Under the pieces are notes generated by a model. That model had not been told where the DNA came from, searched no databases, and saw only the letters and a list, made by a program, of their open reading frames with translations. Of a stretch of 64,000 nucleotides of DNA, positions 36,818 through 45,856 are shown one piece after another. Source of the stretch: Oceanisphaera psychrotolerans (GTDB lineage Bacteria > Pseudomonadota > Gammaproteobacteria > Enterobacterales > Aeromonadaceae); contig NZ_MDKE01000003.1 of NCBI RefSeq assembly GCF_001870485.1, forward strand, positions 1 through 64,000, read 5' to 3'. Positions within the stretch are counted from its first letter, which is position 1; each line of letters opens with the position of its first letter. Made by a program: the position numbers and the translations under genes.

Positions 36818-37782
36818 CGTTTCCTGATCTCCCGGATTCCCGCCTCGTAACGGCCCTTGTCACTGTCGATCTGGGTCTGAAAGTATTTCAGGAACCACAT
36901 GTACTGCTCGGGCCATTCCCCGAGCAGGGCTTCTATTTCCGCGTTCATCGCCCGGGTATCGGCGGTGATGTCGGCAGTGGGGTAGGGCGCCATGGCGGGG
37001 CGAATGATCAGCTCGTAGCGATGCTGTTTGGCGTTGTAGACGCTGAGCACCGGTATTACCCTGGCACCGGTGAGTTTTACCAGCTTGGGCAAGGCCGGCA
37101 GGGTAGCCTTGAGCTCGGCAAAAAAGGGCACGAAGAGGCTGGCTTCCCGACCGTGATCCTGATCCGGCAGATAGAAGAAATGCTTGCCGTTCTTGATGGT
37201 CTTGATCACCGCCTTGATGCCCGCGTCGCGTTCGTAGACGATGCCGTCGAACCGTGCCCGCTGGCGGTTGATGAACCAGTCAAACACCTCGTTCTTGGCG
37301 CTGTGCATCATGGTGCACATGGGCAGGCCCAGCGAGGTGAGATAAAGGCCGCCGGCGTCGATGGCCCAGGTGTGGGGGATCATGAAGATGATTTTTTCGT
37401 CTGCCGCCAGGCAGGCATCCAGGTGTTCCTGCCCCTGAATCACGAAACGGCCTTGCAGATAGTCACGGCTGCGAGCGGTCCACTCGCCATAACCCATGAA
37501 GGTCATCAGCCCGGTACGAATGGAGTCCAGTAGCATCTGCTCGACGTCATGGTCGGGCAGCTCGGGAAAACACAGCCGGATATTGGTTCGGGCGATATAG
37601 CACTGTTTCTTGGCAAGCCTCACCAGCAAGGGCGCAAGAGCACCGGCGACGGCATCGCGCACTCGCACCGGCAACCAGGCCAGCAGCCACAGCAAACCGA
37701 TGGACAGCCAGGTTGGCCAGTATCTGGGGTGCAGATAATGACGTTTGAATTCAAGGTCATAAACAGGATCGGACCCGGACAT
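36814..37782 (-). CDS. lpxM: lipid A acyltransferase, LpxM/LpxL family
   Basis: A 322-residue inner-membrane enzyme that adds a secondary acyl chain to lipid A. One N-terminal helix (about residues 26-46); the catalytic HTWAID (H-x4-D) lies near residue 135; substrate-binding text includes FDWFINRQRARFDGIVYERDAGIKAVIK near 165-192 and FYLPDQDHG near 205, the LpxM form of the motif. Start at ATG 37782 with AAGGAAG upstream. The LpxM assignment over LpxL is by motif wording and could be wrong. It is followed by a coupled 34-residue ORF. Confidence 0.85.
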   Translation of the reverse strand: MSGSDPVYDLEFKRHYLHPRYWPTWLSIGLLWLLAWLPVRVRDAVAGALAPLLVRLAKKQCYIARTNIRLCFPELPDHDVEQMLLDSIRTGLMTFMGYGEWTARSRDYLQGRFVIQGQEHLDACLAADEKIIFMIPHTWAIDAGGLYLTSLGLPMCTMMHSAKNEVFDWFINRQRARFDGIVYERDAGIKAVIKTIKNGKHFFYLPDQDHGREASLFVPFFAELKATLPALPKLVKLTGARVIPVLSVYNAKQHRYELIIRPAMAPYPTADITADTRAMNAEIEALLGEWPEQYMWFLKYFQTQIDSDKGRYEAGIREIRKR

Positions 37783-37836
37783 AACAACTTCCTTTCGATG
37801 ACAAGGCGGCAAGTGTAAGAAAAAAACCGAGTGAAA

Positions 37837-38610
37837 TCACCTGTTACGCCGGGGGCGGAAGTAATCCCGGTTCTGGTAAAAGGCAGGGTCGTCATTGGCC
37901 GGCCACCAGTCGGGGATGCCCAGCAACGGCAGTGGCAACAGCGGGCGCGGCCGGTCGAACAACGCATCCTGTTCGAGGTGGGCCGCCAGCCGGGCATCCA
38001 GCAGCGGATAACGTCGGGTTGCGGGCAATGTAAAGAAGGTACTGTCCAGCTCCAGCACCACGCATTTACCGGTCATGCCGATAAAGGGCGCCAGTGCCTG
38101 CTCGTACAAGGCATGGCCGAAGACAAAGGGTTGCCAGTCTTTTCCCCAGCGGTGACGTTCGCTCAAAAATAGCCGTTGCCAGTCGTGTTCCCGCAGCCAG
38201 TGTTCTGCCTCTGTTTTATCCTTTACCGCCAGTACCAGGCCGCATTCGTCGAAGTGGGTGATCCGGTCGCGCCGTGGCGTGCGCGTGCCGAGTCCGACGC
38301 TGGCGATATCGGCCATGTGCAGCCGGTTGAGCAACGCCTTGGTACGGGGAAACAGCGCCCAGATCACGGCACCGAACAAGTCATGCCAGTTGGCGCTGCG
38401 GGTCGGTACCATGCACTGGGCCACCGCCTGCTCGTAGTAACAGTTCAGCTCGGCAAAATGGCCCTCATCGATAAAACGCACCGGCAAATTGGCGGCCAGA
38501 GCCTGGTTCAGCTCGGCCAGGGTCGGCCACCGCGGCGTGGTGATGTCGACCAGGCCGGCCAGCTGCGCCAGCACGGCATTACGCCCGGTAACATGGGGAT
38601 CCCAGTCCAT
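37837..38610 (-). CDS. DUF3025 protein
   Basis: A 257-residue cytoplasmic protein of unknown function. It has the DUF3025 marks: VRFIDEGHFAELN-like text near 45-55, YYEQAVAQCMVPTRSANWHDLFGAVIWALFPRTK near 58-90, ITHFDECGLVLA near 118 and the C-terminal DWWPANDDPAFYQNRDYFRP. The start ATG 38610 has CAGG upstream; the frame extends five codons further. It precedes the LpxM-like gene by 54 bases on the same strand and may be co-transcribed. Confidence 0.82.
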   Translation of the reverse strand: MDWDPHVTGRNAVLAQLAGLVDITTPRWPTLAELNQALAANLPVRFIDEGHFAELNCYYEQAVAQCMVPTRSANWHDLFGAVIWALFPRTKALLNRLHMADIASVGLGTRTPRRDRITHFDECGLVLAVKDKTEAEHWLREHDWQRLFLSERHRWGKDWQPFVFGHALYEQALAPFIGMTGKCVVLELDSTFFTLPATRRYPLLDARLAAHLEQDALFDRPRPLLPLPLLGIPDWWPANDDPAFYQNRDYFRPRRNR

Positions 38611-38817
38611 TATGACTACCTGCATGGATGAAAACGCGCAAGGATACCCCTAGTCGGGGCCGAGATCACCTTCGGGGGCGAGTTCAAGTGTATGAAATGG
38701 TTTGCTGGTAGCCTGTACATCGGCCAAAGGGCCCGCTCCTCCGACGTGCCAGTGATGCTCCGGCGCTGCCTTTTAGCGACGTCAGCAGGCAACTCGGTAT
38801 TCAAGAAGAGACAACAG

Positions 38818-38902
38818 AGATTGCCTCGGCCGACCGTCCGCTTCAGGGATGAAGCGGCTGAGCGTACACGGATGTATTTACAGCGTGTCGGCGGAGACAA
38901 CT
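38818..38902 (+). repeat. structured intergenic element, family C copy 3
   Basis: Starts ATTGCCTCGGCCGACCGTC and ends GTCGGCGGAGACAAC, imperfect inverted ends (12 of 15). Inside, CCGCTTC-AGGGAT-GAAGCGG forms a perfect seven-pair hairpin followed by GCTGAGCGTACACGGATGT. A second inverted pair AGAGACAAC/GTTGTCTCT frames the element more widely. The gap 38611-38975 holds this element and a terminator but no gene. Confidence 0.65.
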
Positions 38903-38943
38903 GTGTTGTCTCTGAACTGCGGGATTGGCATGACACAAGGCTG

Positions 38944-38967
38944 AAAAAAGGCAGCCTCTCGGCTGCC
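38944..38967 (-). terminator. terminator after the metS-like gene
   Basis: GGCAGCC-TCTC-GGCTGCC (38950-38967), followed on the minus strand by six T. It ends the NSS transporter operon nine bases past its last stop. Confidence 0.88.
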
Positions 38968-38975
38968 TTGGTGCG

Positions 38976-39077
38976 TTATTTTGCTTTGGACTTCATCGCC
39001 CGGCGAATGCAGAGGGCGGCGCCGCCCCAGGTGATGCCGAGTCCGATCAGCATCATGATGATGGCTCCGGTGCTCAT
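38976..39077 (-). CDS. MetS-like small subunit of the NSS transporter
   Basis: A 33-residue protein: MSTGAIIMMLIGLGITWGG then a Ser/Lys/Arg-rich end (CIRRAMKSKAK). One membrane helix with a positive tail, the pattern of MetS, the small subunit needed by the MetP methionine transporter of Corynebacterium. Its ATG overlaps the transporter stop (ATGA), which argues for a fixed ratio. The family is recognised by size, position and GLGITWGG wording. Confidence 0.75.
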   Translation of the reverse strand: MSTGAIIMMLIGLGITWGGAALCIRRAMKSKAK

Positions 39078-40552
39078 ACGGTGGTCTCCTTCTTGCTGCT
39101 GGCGTTGATGATGATGGCGACCACCAGCATCAGTGCAATCATGCCCCAGCCGATGAAGGTCACTTCATTATTGGAGTAGCCGCCGTAGTTTTCGCGGAAG
39201 GCACCCAGAATGTTGTTGAACAGGATCACCACCAGAATACCGATGGACACAAAGCGGATGCAGATGGTCCACCAGGCGCCGATGGTGAACTCGGACAGCC
39301 GGTTGGCATGGCCACGGAAGTCTTCCAGCCGGCACAGCCAGCCGACCAGCAACAGTTCCAGCAGGCAGGAACCGAGCAGGGCGATGTTGTTGATGAAATA
39401 GTCCACCAGATCCAGTAGCAGCAGGCCACCCTGGGTGATGAACAGCAGGCTGACTACCAGGCCGGTAGAGCAGAAAATGGTGGCAGTTTTCTGGCGGCTC
39501 CAGCCCAGCTTGTCCATCAGGCCGGTGGTGACGGCTTCGGAGATGGAGATGTGGGAGCTGATGCCGGCAAACACCAGCGCCAGGAAGAACAGCGGTCCCA
39601 TCACGCCGGGGGCGGGCAGCAGGTTGATGGCGGTGGGCAGGGTCACGAAGGCCAGGCCGACGCCGGAGCTCACCACTTCGGTCAGTTCCTTGTCCTGGGC
39701 GTTGGCCATGTAGCCGAGGGCACCGAAGATCATGATGCCGGCCAGCATGGAGAAGCCGCAGTTCATCAGTACCGTCATGAAGGCGTTGTTGTTGATGTCG
39801 GATTTTTCCGGCAGATAGCTGGCGTAGGACAGCATGATGGCAAAGCCGACACTCAGGGTGAAGAAAATCTGACCGTAGGCGGCAGACCATACCTTGAGAT
39901 CCCAGATCTTGCTGAAGTCGGGCTCCAGCAGCCAGTTGATGCCGTTCAGCGCGCCGGGCAGGAATACGATGCGGCCAATCAGCAGCAATACCATCACAAA
40001 CAGCAGCGGCATCAATACCTTGTTGACCTTTTCGATACCGCCTTTCACGCCCCGGTAGGTGGCGAAAAAGCTGGCGGCCCAGGCCAGGCACAGCGGCAGC
40101 AACAGGTGCCATTGCAGGCCACCCAGGTTGGACGGTGCACTGCCGTCGGCCAGGCCCAGAAACTCACCGAAGAAGAAGCCGTTGCTGTCTTCGCCCCAGG
40201 CCTGGGTGAAGGCAAAATAGGCATAGGAAATGGCCCAGGCGATCACCACCACATAATAGAAGGCGATGATGGCCGAGATCATGACCTGAAACCAGCCCAG
40301 CCACTCGAAACGGTTGTTGAGGGCTTTCAGGGTCTTGGGGGCGCCGGAGCGGTATTTGTGACCCAGGGTAAACTCCAGGATCATGAAGGGAATGCCCGCG
40401 GTCAGCATGGCAAACAGGTAAGGAATGAAAAAGGCACCGCCGCCATTCTCATAAGCCATGTAAGGGAAGCGCCAGATGTTACCCAGGCCGACGGCAGAGC
40501 CGACGGCGGCGAGGATAAAGCCGGTGCGAGAACCCCATTGTTCTCGTTTCAT
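39074..40552 (-). CDS. sodium-dependent amino-acid transporter, NSS (SNF) family
   Basis: A 492-residue inner-membrane symporter with about 12 helices. It begins with WGSRTGFILAAVGSAVGLGN and IWRFPYMAYENGGGAFFIPY, the sodium and substrate site of helix 1, as in LeuT and MetP. The unwound helix 6 region reads YGQIFFTLSVGFAIMLSYASY. Substrate is likely a neutral amino acid; the coupled MetS-like subunit suggests methionine or alanine, as an inference. The promoter must lie in the long AT-rich gap to the right. Confidence 0.92.
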   Translation of the reverse strand: MKREQWGSRTGFILAAVGSAVGLGNIWRFPYMAYENGGGAFFIPYLFAMLTAGIPFMILEFTLGHKYRSGAPKTLKALNNRFEWLGWFQVMISAIIAFYYVVVIAWAISYAYFAFTQAWGEDSNGFFFGEFLGLADGSAPSNLGGLQWHLLLPLCLAWAASFFATYRGVKGGIEKVNKVLMPLLFVMVLLLIGRIVFLPGALNGINWLLEPDFSKIWDLKVWSAAYGQIFFTLSVGFAIMLSYASYLPEKSDINNNAFMTVLMNCGFSMLAGIMIFGALGYMANAQDKELTEVVSSGVGLAFVTLPTAINLLPAPGVMGPLFFLALVFAGISSHISISEAVTTGLMDKLGWSRQKTATIFCSTGLVVSLLFITQGGLLLLDLVDYFINNIALLGSCLLELLLVGWLCRLEDFRGHANRLSEFTIGAWWTICIRFVSIGILVVILFNNILGAFRENYGGYSNNEVTFIGWGMIALMLVVAIIINASSKKETTV

Positions 40553-41126
40553 AAGGACTCCAAATCAGGACGTATCAGATGTTAAGGATAAACAAACGGA
40601 GCGCAGAGTAGGGAGGCGCCGCCATAAAATCAACGCGCCTGCTTGCCGGTCTGGCGTATATTTGCCCTATAACCAAGGGTTGAGTCAGTTTTTTTTGGTT
40701 ATTCTTGTTATTTTTTATTGTTAATGCAGTGTGATGTTTTGATTATTCCCTCATTGCTGGTTTATCTGTGTTTTTTGCATTTTAAGAATAATCGTCGTTA
40801 AGGCTCCGGTTCGGCAGCAGTGGGTGCTGTTCGGTGTTTATGCGTTGGCTGTCAGCAAAGCGATTGAAAAACAAGGTGTTATTTTTAAGGTTCTGAATAA
40901 AAAAGCAGGCTTTGATGCTGCTTTATGTTTTATTGCGGTTTTTTAATGGCAGAGCGGTGAGCCGGGTGTGAGCAGAGCCTGTTAAGCCAGTGATAATGCA
41001 TTGTTTATCCGTCTCTGTCCGTCGTTAACCTATTATAAAAGCTAATGCTGTGATCGAATAAAAGTGGGTTGATCCGGGGTCGGGTGCTCACTATCCTGTG
41101 CCCGAAATCAGCTCAGGAGGCGCATC
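40553..41126. other. long AT-rich divergent regulatory region
   Basis: This 574-base gap separates the NSS transporter (minus) from a DUF1127 gene (plus). No open frame in it looks like a protein. It contains long T runs near 40690-40725, a hairpin AAAGCAG/GCTGCTTT near 40902-40925 followed by TATGTTTTATT, which may be a terminator of a small transcript, and TATTATAAAAG near 41030, a likely -10 for the DUF1127 gene. A small RNA is possible but not shown. Confidence 0.4.
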
Positions 41127-41366
41127 ATGATCACCCTAAAATTCCAGACCCAAGACCAGTCACATTTCCAGCAAACTACGGTTCATAAAACAACGGCTCA
41201 TAAAGCTACAACTCAACTGAACCTGTTGAGCACTTTCGGCCTGTGGTTGCACCGTACCCGTACTCGCCGCGAGCTCGCCGAACTGCCGAGTTATCTGCTG
41301 AAAGACATCGGACTGAACGAATCCGACCGCTATCAGGAAATCAGCAAGCCGTTCTGGCAACAATAA
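41127..41366 (+). CDS. DUF1127 small protein (YjiS-like)
   Basis: A 79-residue basic protein. The N-terminal 35 residues are Gln/Thr/His-rich and probably disordered (HKTTAHKATTQ is a near repeat). The C-terminal 40 residues are the DUF1127 domain: WLHRTRTRRELAELPSYLLKDIGL. Arg-rich DUF1127 proteins bind RNA or influence phosphate and RNA turnover in other bacteria; the role here is not known. GGAGG lies seven bases before the ATG; a strong terminator follows. Confidence 0.85.
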   Translation: MITLKFQTQDQSHFQQTTVHKTTAHKATTQLNLLSTFGLWLHRTRTRRELAELPSYLLKDIGLNESDRYQEISKPFWQQ

Positions 41367-41388
41367 TCTCCAGCAAGGATGCGCCCGA

Positions 41389-41421
41389 TAAAAAAGCCGC
41401 TGACGTTCAGCGGCTTTTTTG
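41389..41421. terminator. bidirectional terminator between DUF1127 and the DASS gene
   Basis: AAAAAAGCCGCTGA-CGT-TCAGCGGCTTTTTT: an eight-pair GC-rich stem with A and T flanks, serving both convergent genes. Confidence 0.92.
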
Positions 41422-41457
41422 TGTCTGCAGCATCGGTAGTGACTGCTTGGGCAAGGA

Positions 41458-42824
41458 TCAGCCGAAGAGGAAGAAATACCCCGCCAGCATGCCGATACAG
41501 GCCAGGTTGAGCACAAAACCGGCCTTCATCATATCCTTCTGGCGGATGTGGCCGGAGCCGAACACGATGGCATTGGGCGGGGTAGCCACCGGCAGCATGA
41601 AGGCACAGGAGGCGGACACCGCAATGACCGAGGCCACCATGACCGGCGTCAGCCCCAGGCCCTCGCTACCGCCACGAACACCGGAATCAACAGCGCCGCA
41701 CTGGCGGTGTTGGAGGCCAGCTCGGTCAGGAACACCACGAAGGCGGTCACGGCCAGCAGGATCACAAAGGGATTGGCGTTACCCAGCATCTCGGCCAGAT
41801 GATGGGCCAGAAACAGGCTGGTACCGGTTTCCTTCAGTACATGACTCAGGGTCAGGCCACCACCAAACAACAGCAGCACGCCCCAATCGGTGTGTTTTTC
41901 TATGTGTTTCCAGTGGGCTACCCGGGTGATTCCGATCAGGGCGATGGCCAGCAGCGCCACCAGAGAATCGAAGGCCGCCAGGCCGCCCAGGACCCTGGAC
42001 AGGGTGCCGGAGAAAATCCACAGCAACACCGTCAGAGCAAAGATAGCGAGGGTGATCTTGCGCTGACCGGTCAGGTTGATGTGCACCTCGGTCATCTCGA
42101 TACGTTCGCCGAGTTTGGGACGGAAGATCAGATACAGTACCAGAATGGCCACCGGCAGCAGCAGCAGGGTAATGGGCAGGCCCAGTGCCATCCATTCGCT
42201 GAAGCTCAAACCGACTTCGGCGGCAGCGATGGCGTTGGGCGGACTGCCGACCAGGGTGGCGATACCACCGATGCTGGCGCTGTAGGCCACGCCCAGCAGC
42301 ACAAAGACATAGGTGCTGCGATGGCGCTGCTCATCCAGACAGCTCAGCAGGCCCAGTGCCAGCGGCAGCATCATGGCGGTGGTGGCGGTATTGCTGATCC
42401 ACATGGACAGAAAGGCGGCGGTGGTAAACAGCAACAAGACGGCCACACCCAGCCGACCCCTGGCCAGTTGCAGGATCCGGCCGGCAATCAGCCGGTCGAG
42501 CTGTTGGCTGTGCATGGCCGCCGCCAGTGCAAAACCGCCCAGAAACAGAAAGATGATGGAGTTGGAAAAATTGCTCAAGGCGTCATTGGTGTTCAAAATG
42601 CCGAGCAGGGTGGCCAACAGCGGCACCAGGAGGGCGGTGATGGTAATATGAGTGGCTTCGGTCAGCCAGAGCACGGCAATAAACACCAGCAGGCTCAGCC
42701 CCTTGTTGACGCCGGGCTCATAAGGCAGTGTATTCAGCAAGAGCAGAAACAGGATCAGGCTGGCGCAGAGAATGCCCCACTTTGCCCTCATATTAACACT
42801 TTGCTGCGGAATCTCGTCAGACAT
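41458..42824 (-). CDS. DASS/SLC13 family sodium-anion symporter, frameshifted
   Basis: A membrane carrier for dicarboxylates, sulfate or similar anions. The first repeat has [17 protein letters not shown] near residue 125 and [13 protein letters not shown] near 190; the second has [18 protein letters not shown] near 370 and, after the frame break, [18 protein letters not shown]. These are the paired SNT and GxPPN clamps of the family. The frame breaks near 41664 (AVARAWG against [16 protein letters not shown]-type text); adding one base gives 455 residues. Probably a sequence error. Divergent from a hybrid kinase gene by 69 bases. Confidence 0.85.
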
Positions 42825-42893
42825 GTCTTTTTCTCGTTATGTAATTGTTTTTTATAAGGTTGTGAGTATATCACCAGTCGGCGGACACAAAAG

Positions 42894-45574
42894 ATGATGG
42901 CGTTGGCAAAACGACGTGTTTTTTCGGTGCCACGCTGGACGATATTGCTGTGCGGGCTGATGGTGCTGCTGTTGCTGATGACTTATGGCGTCAACCAGTA
43001 TCGTCAGCATCGCTATTATCTGGCGCTGCAACAGCAGGCAGAGCCGGTACTGGAAGCCCTGCGTCATCTGCAACACCGGGTGAACATCGACGCCGAAAAC
43101 GGCCTCCTGCGGAATGAACGGGTCAGGACGCTGTCGTTGCAGGTAGTGAGTTTTGTACGGTATCTCGAAGGCTGAGCCGGCCAGAGAGCAGCCTCGACGC
43201 CGTGATCGACGAGTTGAATCGTTATCTGGGCAAGCTGCGAGCCTTGCAGGATGCGGATGTTCGCAGTCGCTACCACATGCAGGCCATTACCGACAGCGTG
43301 CAGCGGGCCGCCCCCTTGTCGAACGGCGCGGCTTTCGAGCAGTTGGTGCAACGCAGCCGGCTGTATCTGAATGCGCCCAGCCTGTTATTTGTGTACGCGC
43401 TCGAGGATGAAGCCGAACGTTTGCAGCAAAGCGCTCCGCTCGAGCAGCGGGAGTTCTTCTATTACCACCAATTTTACCGACACAGCCTGGAAGAGATGAT
43501 CCGCCTGCGCGAGCAGATTGTGGTAGATGATATTGCCGTGCTGCGCACACAGAAAACGGTGTGGCAGCAGCAGGCCGAATCCTGCTGGGAAACCCTGCTC
43601 ACGGTGCTGGCTCTGGTGCTGCTGTTGTCTTTCAGTCTGGGGCTGGTATGGCTGGCGGGGAGCAACCGGCAGCTGCGGGAAAGCAGTCAGGCCTCGTTCG
43701 CACTGGCCCGGGCCAAAGCCGACTTTCTGGCCAACATGAGTCACGAAATTCGCACTCCCATGAACGCCATTATCGGTTTTTCTTCCCTGTTGCAGCAGAC
43801 ACCACTGGACGTGCAGCAGGCCGAATATCTGAAGAAAATCAAGAACTCTTCCGAAAACCTGCTGTTGCTGATCAACGACATTCTGGATCTGACCAAGGTG
43901 GAGGCGGGCAAACTGGAGCTGGAAGATATCGAATTTGATCTCGATGAACAGCTCGAACGACTGTCCGGGCTCTTCGCCGATATGTCCGAACAAAAGCAGC
44001 TGGAGGTCATTATCAACAAGGCTCCCGAGGTGCCGGATTGCCTGCGTGGCGATCCGCTGCGGCTGGGTCAGGTGCTGGTCAATCTGGTCAGCAATGCGGT
44101 GAAGTTTACCGAGCGTGGCGAGGTGGTACTGACGGTGTCGGTGGAGCAGGAACCCGAACCCCGCTTGTGTTTCGCGGTCAGGGATACCGGCATCGGTATC
44201 ATGCGCGATCAACTCGACCGATTGTTTCAGAGCTTTACCCAGATCGATACCAGCACCACCCGCAAATACGGCGGCAGCGGCCTGGGTCTGAGCATCAGCC
44301 ATCATCTGGTGCAGCTGATGGGGGGAGATATCCGGGTAGAGAGCCAGCCGGGCCGGGGCTCGACCTTCACCGTCAGCCTGCCGTTACAGCCGGTATCCGG
44401 CCTGCAGACCGAGCCGGTATCATGCGAGGTGGCGATGGGGCAGAAGGTGCTGCTGGTGGACGATAATGCGCTGGTACTCGAGGTGATCAGCCGTGGGCTC
44501 CAGCGGCTGGGTATGGTGGTGTATTGTGCGCAGGACATAACCAGTGCCAAGGAGATACTCCACAAACGCGGCAGCGAGATCAGGCTGGCGCTGATCGACT
44601 GCCGTCTGGGGCAGGATAACGGCCTGGATCTGGCCCGCTATCTGGTGCAGCAACCACAGCTGCATCATGTGGCGGTGGTTATCATCAGTGCCTTCGGGCG
44701 GGATCGCCCCTCCGGGCAGATGCGTGCCCTGGGTATCGACCATTACCTGTCCAAGCCGGTCACCGAGCACAGCTTGCGCCATTGCCTGAGCCAACTGCTG
44801 AGCGAAGGGGCGACGCCGGTGGCCGACTGGGAGACCCTGGCGCCGGATCTGGCGTTTTATCGTGCTTGCCTGGCGAGGAAGCAGATATTACTGGCAGAAG
44901 ACAACCGGATGAATCAGCAGCTTATCGTGGAGTTTCTGAAGCAGGTTGAGGTATCGGTGACGCTGGCCGACAACGGTCGCCAGGCCGTTGAGCAGATGGC
45001 CCGGCGTCGTTTCGATGCCATTCTGATGGATCTGCAGATGCCGATACTGGACGGGGTGGCGGCGACCCGCCAGATCCGCAAGCTCAGGGTACATCACGAT
45101 ATTCCCATCGTGGCACTGACCGCCAGTGCCATGCGCGGCGACCGGGAAGCCTGCCTGAATGCGGGCATGAACGGCTATGTTACCAAGCCGGTCAATCGTT
45201 TCGAGCTTTATCAGGCTCTGACCCAGGCGATGGCCGCCAGTCCGGCCTCCGGTGCGGTGGCCTTGCTGCCGACGCCGGCCGAGCCGGAACCGGAACGGGT
45301 GTCATCAGCCGGCAGCGCCGAGCGGGAAGCGCGACGAGCCCGTTTTGCCGAACAGCATCAGGATGATGTCTGGCTAGTGCAGGCCGCCCTGGCCACCCGG
45401 GACTGGCAAGAGGCCCGGGACGTGGTCGGCGAGCTTGCCGAGCAGGCCGAGGCCTGTGAGCTCGATACTCTGGCGGCCAGGGCGCGCAGTCTGTCGTTGT
45501 TGCTGCAGCAGGAACAGCGTCCCGAGCCGGAACAACTGACGGCCCTCGGCGAGCTGCTGGCGCAACTACGGTAA
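42894..45574 (+). CDS. hybrid sensor histidine kinase with two receiver domains, frameshifted
   Basis: Adding one base near 43171 (GAAGGCTGAG to GAAGGGCTGAG) joins two frames into 893 residues. Order: membrane helix at 16-33, periplasmic sensor of about 200 residues without a known fold, helix near 235-255, HisKA with NMSHEIRTPMNAIIGFS (phospho-His), HATPase with NLVSNAVKF, DTGIGI and GGSGLGLSI, a first receiver (VLLVDDN... ALIDCRLGQ), a second receiver (ILLAEDN, ILMDLQMPILDG) and a short helical tail to the end. No HPt domain is clear, so an outside HPt protein is expected. It is divergent from the anion transporter, which may be its target. Confidence 0.87.
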
Positions 45575-45856
45575 ACAACGGTAAAGCTCGGCACCGGATC
45601 GATGCTGACCGATTGTCTTTACGGAATTGAGATCTTCGTCACATTTGCCATTAAGCCAGTTTATTGTTCTATTTTTTTTATTTTTAGTGAATTATTGGTC
45701 TGCTCAAAAAACCGCGCTCAGATAAAGATGGAAGCCCCGAATTTACTGCCGGTGATCCGTTCGCTCCCGACGGATTTGGCTCCCTGTTTTACTCTGGATT
45801 TTATTTAATTTTTAGATGATATTGTCGATATACAAGCATCTTGGTAGGGGAGTGTT

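Noticed and set aside
38692-39108. A plus-strand frame over the DUF3025-metS gap
   Set aside because: It crosses the family C repeat and a terminator and is antisense to the MetS-like gene.
45602-45808. A 68-codon frame before dadA
   Set aside because: AT-rich leader sequence with no ribosome site or family match; a promoter region fits better.
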